Below, piece by piece: positions 56,676 through 64,000 of a DNA stretch of 64,000 nt. The notes under the pieces were generated by a model. It did no database searches and was not told where the DNA came from. It was given only the letters and a program-made list of their open reading frames with translations. Numbering within the stretch: the first letter of the stretch is position 1; each line of letters starts with the position of its first letter. The DNA is from Synaphobranchus kaupii (taxonomy: Eukaryota; Chordata; Actinopteri; Anguilliformes; Synaphobranchidae), in the NCBI GenBank assembly GCA_029718625.1, contig CM056391.1, positions 6,259,949-6,323,948 of the forward strand, in the 5' to 3' direction. Both the position numbers and the translations under genes were made by a program.

Positions 56676-58240
56676 CACACTGGAGTCTCTACTACACACA
56701 GCTACACACTGGAGTCTCTGCTACACACAGCTACACACTGGAGTCTCTGCTACACACAGCTACACACTGGAGTCTCTGCTACACACAGCTACACACTGGA
56801 GTCTCTGCTACACACAGCTACACACTGAAGTCTCTACTACACACAGCTACACACCGGAGTCTCTGCTACACACAGCTACACACTGAAGTCTCTACTACAG
56901 GGGTTCTCAATCCTGGTCCTGGGGGACCCCTGTGTATGCTGGTTTTCGTTGCAACCCGCAGTTGCAATCCCAGAATTTTAACAAGCTGTTAATTTTTCTT
57001 AATTAGGTGCTTTTCATGTTTGGAGGAATTATTCGCCCACTTAAGACACATTATGTCAGAAATAGCTATGCATGCCATGTAGAACAAACTCCCCATGTTC
57101 ACATTGTGCTTATTGTGCTATATTGCAACAATTACATAAGAAAAGGTTACAAAATAATGTATTTTCACTCAAATGAAAGAGTGAAGTGAATCAATAGGCT
57201 CCTAATTAGGTTGTTGAACACATGTGTTTAACTCAATTTTTTTCTTTAAGCTTAAGACAATGCAGGTTTGGCTCGTTATCATTTGCTTTGTGTTTGAATT
57301 CTTCATTATCTACGAAATGGTTAATTTTAGTGGCCATGTGTCCACACTTTCACCAATTAGGAGCCTATTGATTCAAATCAGTCTTTAAATGGATCTGTTA
57401 AATAATTTTCTTATCTTTTTTAAATAATATAGCACAATGTGAACATGGGGTGTTTATTCTACATGGCATCCATAGCTATTTCTGATATAATGTGGCTTAA
57501 GAGGGTGAATAATTCCTCCAAACATGACAAGCACCTAATTAAGAAAAATTAACAGCTTGTTAAAATTCTGGGATTGCAACTGTGGTTGCAACGAAAGCCA
57601 GCATACACAGGGGTCCCCCAGGACCAGGATTGAGAACCCCTGCTCTACTACACACAGCTACACATTGGAGTCTCTGCTACACACAGCTTCACACTTGAGT
57701 TTCTACTACACACAGCTACACACTGGAGTCTCTACTACACACAGCTACACACTGGAGTCTCTGCTACACACAGCTACACACTGGAGTCTCTGCTACACAC
57801 AGCTACACACTGGAGTATCTGCTACACACAGCTACACACTGGAGTCTCTGCTACACACAGCTACACTCTGGAGTCTCTGCTACACACAGCTACACACTGG
57901 AGTCTCTACTACACACAGCTACACACTGGAGTCTCTACTACACACAGCTACACACTGGAGTCTCTGCTACACACAGCTACACACTGGAGTCTCTGCTATA
58001 CACAGCTACACACTGGAGTCTCTGCTACACACAGCTACACACTGGAGTCTCTGCTACACACAGCTACACACTGGAGTCTCTACTACACACAGCTACACAC
58101 TGGAGTCTCTACTACACACAGCTACACACTGGAGTCTCTGCTACACACAGCTACACACTGGAGTCTCTACTACACACAGCTACACACTGGAGTCTCTACT
58201 ACACACAGCTACACACTGGAGTCTCTGCTACACACAGTCT
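56676..58240. repeat. Minisatellite, 29-bp unit, interrupted
   Basis: 'ctacacactggagtctctgc' + 'tacacacag', about 8 units to 56,897 and about 21 units from 57,643, split by a hAT MITE. Block 1 has only a single unit at about 18,018-18,045. Its 237-codon frame is an artefact. Confidence 0.95.
56898..57642. mobile_element. hAT-type foldback MITE
   Basis: 745 bases whose arms are reverse complements for about 300 bases each (CAGGGGTTCTCAATCCTGGT at the left end, mirrored at the right), flanked by the 8-base duplication CTCTACTA (56,890-56,897 and 57,643-57,650). No coding capacity. Confidence 0.9.
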
Positions 58241-58411
58241 GTACTAAACACACCATTTTATGTGCAGTAACACACAGTATCTTGTGTGAGGAAGTATTTA
58301 AAACTTTTGTGTTTTTGTGCAGTAATGTCCTGCTTTACTCTCTGAGAAACAGAATAAACGCTGCTGTTCTGCCCTTTGACCAGTTTTTAAATGTCTCTGT
58401 TCTCTCCTCAG

Positions 58412-58495
58412 GGTCCAGCACAGGGATGATCGTTGGCATTGTTATTGGCTTTTTGGTTTTTGCCATTATAGGTTTTGTTGCTGGTTTCTGTTACA
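58412..58495 (+). CDS. Gene 2 exon: transmembrane segment
   Basis: 84 bases, phase 1-1, acceptor ttctctcctcag and donor GTAAGTAT. SSTGMIVGIVIGFLVFAII followed by GFVAGFCY: a hydrophobic helix with Gly-x3-Gly spacing. Paralogous to 18,203-18,277. Confidence 0.85.
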
Positions 58496-58969
58496 GTAAG
58501 TATCAATTCCATTGCCTTGAGCTCTTAAACACAAATTCTGAATGTGTCAGAAACCGCAAGGACCCATATCTGAGTACAAGTGGCCAATAGGATCAGAGTT
58601 TATCTGAGTACAGGTGACCAATGGGATCAGAGGTTATGTGAGTGCAGGTGACCAATGGGATCAGAACAGGGATCAGAGTGCAGGTTTGTAAAGTCAATAC
58701 TTCCTTTTTCAATAAATAGATAATTAGCAGAAGGAAGCTTGTGATGTAAGGTCCAATAATTCAAATATATTAAATCTAGTGTGGTGATTGAAGCCATTGT
58801 CCTATCTGGAAGTGCTTTATTGAAGCACCAGTTTGATAAACCCTACAGATCTTTTATCGATCTGTGTGCAGGGTAGTCCTTATGATCCTCACTTTAACCA
58901 GCTTTCCAAGTGTGCGTTGCCTGTCGTAGCAAAACGCTGATCAATGTTGTCATTTCTTTTTTGCTGTAG
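58496..58969. other. Intron with short minisatellite
   Basis: 58,570-58,685 holds about three units of the 'ccaatgggatcagag' repeat also seen after the gene 1 membrane exon. Confidence 0.6.
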
Positions 58970-58996
58970 GTAAAAAGTGTCCGAATGCCACAAGTG
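58970..58996 (+). CDS. Gene 2 cytoplasmic exon a
   Basis: 27 bases, phase 1-1, acceptor ttttttgctgtag and donor GTGAGT. Reads SKKCPNATS, a basic juxtamembrane stop-transfer sequence. The splice sites are strong and the frame fits. Confidence 0.65.
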
Positions 58997-59679
58997 GTGA
59001 GTGTTCTTTTAGTTTGTACATTTATGTATTGGGACTATGAACAAATCCTGACTGAACAGAACAGCAGAAAAATATACACTGCAAAAAGACATTAATGTTC
59101 CTCAAATGGTAATGCACTTTCTGTTATGTCAGTATAAAAAGTCTTCTGGATACAAACTTAAGTTTTTACCTTAATAGGTTATTGACCTGTATTAGGTGAG
59201 CCAAGCACACAGTTTGTTTATTGTGATGCGCTGCTAGGCTTGATATAGAATGTGTGAGACGCCCCACACAGACGGCCAATGAACAAGCAATCAGCGGCTG
59301 TAGCTACTTGCACTCAGTGTGGTATTGAGCTACCTGCTCCTGCCTGCAGAAAAGTGTACTGAGATGCTGTCTGCTCATTGCCTCACTCTCAGAAATAAAG
59401 GTATAGTGGAGGTACATTTTTCTTCTTTTAGGAACAAATTTCACAAATGTACCCTGAAAGTGCAATAATTTGGGTACTAATAAATACCTTTTACAAGGGA
59501 AAAAAGGTTTGTAGGTTGCTGTGTATCTCAGCCGAAAGATGATAGATGCTGGGGTAACAGACGTGTTTACATCCCTTCTAAGATGAAGATTCTCTTTAGA
59601 ATTTGGGTATTATGTTAGGAACCTGCTACACAGGCAAAATAGTAGGTTTCAGGTGAATTAACTTTCTGCTATTTTAACT
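58997..59679. other. Intron, no feature seen
   Basis: AT-rich sequence with no recognised repeat. Confidence 0.4.
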
Positions 59680-60200
59680 CAGATTTTTAACTGGTCTCTT
59701 CAGGAACAGAAGGTTCCAGTGTGTTTTAAGTCAGCTATAATTGTTCCTTTGCCTAAAAATCAAACCCAAGTTTTCTGAATGACTACAGACCTGTTGCCTT
59801 AACATCAGTAATAATGAAAGTGTTTGATAAGGCTCAAGAACAGCACTAGATAGATGGTTACAAGCCAGGTACTCAGTTTGCATACTGGAGGATAATACCA
59901 TAATAATACAGGTATGTAGATGGTGCAGTGTCATTGTGTCGGCACTCGATCCTTCAGCACCTAGAGTCCCCCTCCACTTATGCAAGGGTTCTGTTTATCG
60001 ACTACAGTTCAGTTTTTAACACCATTATTCCCACTGAGCTGTTTGACAAACTTCTCCAATTAGGAGTTAAACAGTCCTTGTGTCAGTGGCCTCTTGACAT
60101 CTTGCTGGGGAGGACACAGGTGGTCAGATTAAATAACAGGTCCTCTAAGACCCTGACTATTAGCACTGGGGTCCCACAAGGGTGCGTACTGTCTAGTGAT
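59680..60200 (+). mobile_element. LINE reverse-transcriptase fragment (Rex1-like)
   Basis: With frameshifts: VPVCFKSAIIVPLPKN, LNDYRPVALTSV, then an open frame ARVLFIDYSSVFNTIIPTEL, LGRTQVVRLNN and STGVPQGCVLS. These are reverse-transcriptase motifs A and B of fish LINEs; the YADD box is missing because the fragment is cut by a hAT end at about 60,203. Confidence 0.75.
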
Positions 60201-60202
60201 TA

Positions 60203-60610
60203 ATCCCGGTTACCGGGATCCCGGTACTTCCCATCACAATTCCTTCCCGTTCCCGACCGGGAGTGACGTGGGGAAACCGGGAAATTTAACATGGGCAATG
60301 CAGATAAATACCTCTTGCATTATATTTGGCCTAATTAAGTACAATAAAATAATCAATATATGAAGTTTATTTCCAAATGCAGTCTCCACCATTTGAAAAA
60401 ACTGACGCCTTCATGACTGCTATTGAGAAGCGAAAACTTGGTAACTGATTGCACTTTAGAGCACGTGAACGTTGCTAGCACATGCACAGGAAATAGAAGT
60501 TCAGTATACCTGCTCCAAACGTGGGGAGCAAAATCATGTCAAGAAACGTGTGGAAGAATTTTGAGAAAAGAATAGGCTACTATAATTGCGATGTCAATGA
60601 CTAGGCTACC
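60203..60610 (+). mobile_element. hAT element 5' fragment (BED/ZBED-type)
   Basis: Starts with CCCGGTTACCGGGATCCCGG and related CCGGG-rich repeats typical of a hAT terminal region; at 60,537 MSRNVWKNFEKRIGYYNC resembles the start of a BED zinc finger. It abuts the truncated LINE. No right end was found. Confidence 0.5.
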
Positions 60611-60753
60611 ACTAGGGGGCAACCGTGGCTAGGGACAAGGGGGTAGCCTAATAATGAATGCAAACCCATAGTTTTGTTATTCCAGGATATCGGATTCTGC
60701 AGAAACATAGCCCAGCTATAATTACAACATCTCTCTCTCCCTCCCTGCGATAG

Positions 60754-60795
60754 CTGGCCAGCCCAATGGGAAGGGACCAGAGGTTCAGCCAGATG
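60754..60795 (+). CDS. Gene 2 cytoplasmic exon b
   Basis: 42 bases, phase 1-1, acceptor ctccctgcgatag and donor GTATGT. Reads AGQPNGKGPEVQPD. Being phase-symmetric, it could be skipped without a frameshift. Confidence 0.6.
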
Positions 60796-61137
60796 GTATG
60801 TCTCAGAGTGAGGATTTTTACACACTACAGGAGATCAATAGTTTTCTTGATGAAATCTGTAAAAGTAAAAGATTATTTTCCTGATATTGATAAATTAATT
60901 TCTGTCAGGACACATTGAATATACAACACAGTTGTAGGCTGCAGCTAGAGTTTTCCTGACAGAACTTTGCTTCTCGACGCATCATTAGATCCGTTTCACT
61001 ATTGACATGTGTAGGTCTTCAAGTACTGGATGAAAAAAAGCGCTAAACGTGACAGTTTTGAGAAAAAGGGCAAAACGTATGAAAATGGTTTAGTTGTGAC
61101 GAGATGTGGATGTACATTGGGAACTGTCATTAACAAA

Positions 61138-61140
<3 letters not shown>

Positions 61141-61198
<58 letters not shown>

Positions 61199-61208
61199 TC
61201 TCTCTCTC
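61141..61208. repeat. (CT)n tract
   Basis: About 34 CT units just before an exon acceptor; probably serves as its polypyrimidine tract. Confidence 0.95.
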
Positions 61209-61219
61209 ATTCCATTCAG

Positions 61220-61303
61220 CCTCAAAATACAGAGCAGGCCCCCCTGAATGCAGCCAATGGAAACGGAACCAAATGAACCACCAGACAGAGACGCAGTTCT
61301 CAG
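61220..61303 (+). CDS. Gene 2 cytoplasmic exon c
   Basis: 84 bases, phase 1-1, acceptor cattccattcag and donor GTAATT. Reads ASKYRAGPPECSQWKRNQMN then HQTETQFS. One tyrosine, not in an ITSM context. Read in phase 0 instead, it would stop within 20 codons, so the phase supports the model. Confidence 0.6.
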
Positions 61304-61856
61304 GTAATTTTAATGCAAGCGCTCGGGAAAGAGAGCAGCCACACAGGATACCAATCATTCTTACATTCTTTCCGTCTTACGCATTGAGCTGACACTCTTA
61401 TCCAGAGCCACTTAATATTAGTGCACAAAGAACAGGCCTAGATTCATAAATAACCAACGTTCCCAGTAGCACTTAATGAGAGTGTAATGGACGGGCCATA
61501 ACACACCTGTATATACAGTATATATATATATTTAACATGTGGAAGGGAAGGTAGAGAGTTTTATTTTAATCGCCTCAAATATGACATCATTTACATGACT
61601 TTTTTATACAGAGTCTGTATACTGATGCTAATTAATTTATATTACTCTGGTCAGGATGACATTGGTTAATATTGTATCAGTTGGTTACACATCATGGTGC
61701 GAGGCAGTTATGTCTTGTCCTTTGTTTATTTTTATGTTAAAAGATCAGGTTATGTGGTCACAGAAATCAGTCTCTTCCTCACTGGTCAGCTGCAGCTGCA
61801 TCTGTTACCTCCTGTACTCTCCTCTCACAAACAGTCCAAGGCCTGTAGGGTGGAAG

Positions 61857-61924
<68 letters not shown>

Positions 61925-62148
61925 ATTTGTACATGTTTTTGTACACGTATGTTTGTACATGTGTGTATGTATACATCTGTGTGTGCATGTTTGATTGTGT
62001 GCATGAGATACCAATCACACCAGAGTAGAATATAGTTACAGTAAGAACAGAATAAAGAGCTTAAAGCATGACTAAAACCCCTTCATCAATGAAGGGGTGA
62101 AGTGTTTTTACAAAAATTATTTGCAATTATTTCTTCTGTGTCTTGCAG
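61304..62148. other. Intron with microsatellites
   Basis: (GT)n at 61,858-61,921 followed by degenerate gtac/gtat repeats to about 62,000. No gene. Confidence 0.7.
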
Positions 62149-62177
62149 CAACTATTGAAGGCAGTTACTTGTCTTAA
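62149..62177 (+). CDS. Possible alternative terminal exon of gene 2
   Basis: A strong acceptor (ttcttctgtgtcttgcag) opens a phase-1 exon that reads ATIEGSYLS and then TAA. Used instead of 62,284 it would give a different tail end. Could be a decoy site. Confidence 0.3.
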
Positions 62178-62283
62178 CTTGGTGTACTCCGCACTAACCT
62201 TTATGTCTGTCTGTCTGTGAGTCTTTCCTCCCATTGGCTTAATCATTATTATTTAAATGAAAAATGAAACTTTCTCCCCACAG

Positions 62284-62309
62284 AACTGAAACAATTAGAG
62301 AGAGAATGA
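62284..62309 (+). CDS. Gene 2 terminal coding exon
   Basis: Acceptor tttctccccacag, phase 1; reads ELKQLERE and TGA at 62,307-62,309. The 3' UTR follows to the ATTAAA at 62,512. Confidence 0.6.
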
Positions 62310-62511
62310 AACGGAAACAGCTGTCACCCAACAGAATGATCTGTAAATGAGGCCAGAGTCACACCATAACTCCCTGAGAGATGACCAATCACAGTCAGAT
62401 CCATCCCCTGGATGACCTATCATCATAAAGTCTTTATGAGCTTGATCATATTTTATTGTAAAGTTGTCTTGTTGGACTTAGAGTAATAAGTGAATAGCAT
62501 GTTGGCTCCAT

Positions 62512-62517
62512 ATTAAA
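62512..62517 (+). terminator. Polyadenylation signal ATTAAA of gene 2
   Basis: ATTAAA about 200 bases after the stop codon, the common variant hexamer; CATTGTACTGCTGG follows. Confidence 0.5.
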
Positions 62518-62614
62518 CATTGTACTGCTGGTTTCAAACCATATTATTCTTCTGTTGGCTCCAGGAAGTCATTTAATGCTAATTTAAGTGCAGGACTGTC
62601 CTCTGCCTGATGCC

Positions 62615-62692
62615 TAAAATAGAGAGAGATTGAGCAAGAGAATGAGAGCGAGGGAGAGAGAGAGAGGGAGAGAGGGAGAGGGAGAGAGTATT
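62615..62692. repeat. (GA)n-rich tract
   Basis: Imperfect GA/GGGA repeats. Confidence 0.85.
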
Positions 62693-62757
62693 CTGAGATG
62701 ATCTCTTGCTGTAGTGATTTTGGTATGTATGCCATTGAGACTGTGGAAATTATCTCC

Positions 62758-63285
62758 AGAGCTCAGCTCAGCCCCAGTACTGAGTCTACAGCTCAGCTCA
62801 GTCCCAGTACTGAGTCTACAGCTCAGCCCCTGTACTGAGTCTACAGCTCAGCTCAGCCCAAGTACTGAGTCTACAGCTCAGCTCAGCCCCAGTACTGAGT
62901 CTACAGCTCAGCTCAGCCCAAGTACTGAGTCTACAGCTCAGCTCAGCCCCAGTACTGAGTCTACAGCTCAGCCCCTGTACTGAGTCTACAGCTCAGCTCA
63001 GCCCACGTACTGAGTCTACAGCTCAGCTCAGCCCCAGTACTGAGTCTACAGCTCAGCTCAGCCCCAGTACTGAGTCTACAGCTCAGCTCAGCCCCAGTAC
63101 TGAGTCTACAGCTCAGCTCAGCCCATGTACTGAGTCTACAGCTCAGCTCAGCCCCAGTACTGGGTCTACAGCTCAGCTCAGCCCCAGTACTGAGTCTACA
63201 GCTCAGCTCAGCCCCAGTACTGAGTCTACAGCTCAGCCCCAGTACTGAGTCTACAGCTCAGCTCAGCTCAGCCCCAGTATCTCAC
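62758..63285. repeat. Minisatellite, 30-bp unit
   Basis: About 18 units of 'agctcagctcagccccagta' + 'ctgagtctac', some shortened to 25 bases by loss of 'agctc'. Confidence 0.95.
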
Positions 63286-63496
63286 AATAAGGGTAACTGA
63301 AGGCTTGTTCTAGATCCCACGGTACGCTACAGATTATTGTATGATTTCACTTCACTGTTTTTATCAGTAATATATCTCACCTGTAACAGATAGAAGGGAA
63401 CTGAAGCTACAAGTTTTCATTGATCAGTGCTTTATTTATAAAATGTGTGTGTGTGCATGCGTGTGTGTGTGTGTGTCTGCGTGTGTGTGTGTCTGC

Positions 63497-63555
<59 letters not shown>

Positions 63556-63930
63556 TGTCTATGTTTGTGCATGAGATTCATACTGTACTGTGGGGCTGAT
63601 TGTGTCTCCCGATAACGTGAGCAATTCCAAACCTTTTCCGTATGAAATAATGTAATTGACTGCTAAAGACATACGTGAAGTCATATATGAATGTACAGTA
63701 TGTTCTTATTCCATATAGACATATGTGAGGTTATATATTAATGTACTGTATGTTCTTATTTAATATTTTTCTGACACGGCTACAGAAACTCAGACGGGTC
63801 ATTTCAGACCCTTGTGTTCATGCAGCCTGGTGCCAATGTGAAACCCCAGAGCCCAGGCAGGTAAAAGCATGAATTAGGCTCTTACTGCAGTCAGAAGAAC
63901 ACAGTTTTACAACTGAGAGACTTTTTTATT
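63286..63930. other. Intergenic with (GTGC)n/(GT)n repeats
   Basis: 63,441-63,557 is a compound GT/GCGT array. 63,665-63,765 has a 50-base unit ('gtatgttcttatt...') twice. No gene. Confidence 0.7.
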
Positions 63931-64000
63931 TTACATGTTTTTGTAGCGTCTGTAATCTATTGCTGCTTTCTTGGCCAGGTCTCTCTTGAAAAAGAGATTT
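63931..64000 (+). mobile_element. Retroposon 3' end, cut by the window edge
   Basis: 'ttggccaggtctctcttgaa' + 'aaagagattt' is the reverse complement of the repeat at 48,300-48,345. Confidence 0.6.

Larger units (their letters stand above)
50430..58680 (+). repeat. Paralogous block 2 (copy of 14,885-18,600)
   Basis: Same order as block 1 with extra DNA at 50,815-53,760, the expanded minisatellite and the hAT MITE. The intron text around the C2 exon is the best conserved part. Confidence 0.85.

Noticed and set aside
57557..58270. 237-codon frame of Thr/His/Ser-rich repeats
   Set aside because: It is the translation of the 29-bp minisatellite.

Overview
The window looks like nuclear DNA from a ray-finned (teleost) fish. 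Most of it is transposable-element debris typical of teleosts: L2-type LINEs with a (TGTAA)n tail, several Tc1-like families including one with Sleeping Beauty-type IR/DR ends, hAT and PIF/Harbinger non-autonomous elements, solo LTRs, and very long CA/CT and minisatellite tracts. The genes have short exons split by AT-rich introns with GT/AG borders, and there are no bacterial-style operons. A 500-base run of N at 33,501-34,000 is an assembly gap.

The single-copy content is mainly two plus-strand immunoglobulin-superfamily receptor genes that share a duplicated 3' half. Gene 1 (10.8-18.3 kb) has three V-type Ig exons with canonical cysteines, a 9-base microexon, a four-cysteine C2-type Ig exon and a transmembrane exon; its signal-peptide exon and cytoplasmic exons were not found. 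Gene 2 (38.1-62.5 kb) can be followed from signal-peptide exon to stop codon: signal peptide, a V-type domain without the canonical cysteines, 9-base microexon, four-cysteine C2 domain, transmembrane segment, four short cytoplasmic exons, and an ATTAAA signal. Every internal junction is phase 1, so exons can be added or skipped without breaking frame. A cysteine-less V domain followed by a four-cysteine C2 domain is the arrangement of the CD2/SLAM (SLAMF, CD48-like) leukocyte receptors. I infer a fish SLAM/CD2-like cell-surface receptor; the predicted tail has no TxYxxV/I motif.

Layout: 0-0.8 kb, minus-strand exons of a hAT-transposase-derived zinc-finger gene running off the left edge; 0.9-10.5 kb, PIF/Harbinger, Tc1, an almost intact L2 LINE and another Tc1; 10.8-18.3 kb, gene 1; 18.6-38 kb, nested LINEs, Tc1 elements, a Sleeping Beauty-like foldback carrying a SINE, a 178-bp satellite with a Harbinger element and the gap, an IS630-like transposase relic and minisatellites; 38.1 kb, exon 1 of gene 2, followed by an 11.6-kb intron holding a large foldback and a nest of at least four elements; 49.7-62.5 kb, the rest of gene 2; 62.7-64 kb, minisatellites. 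Gene 2's 50.4-58.7 kb is a diverged copy of gene 1's 14.9-18.6 kb, and the two copies serve as empty-site controls for insertions in each other.
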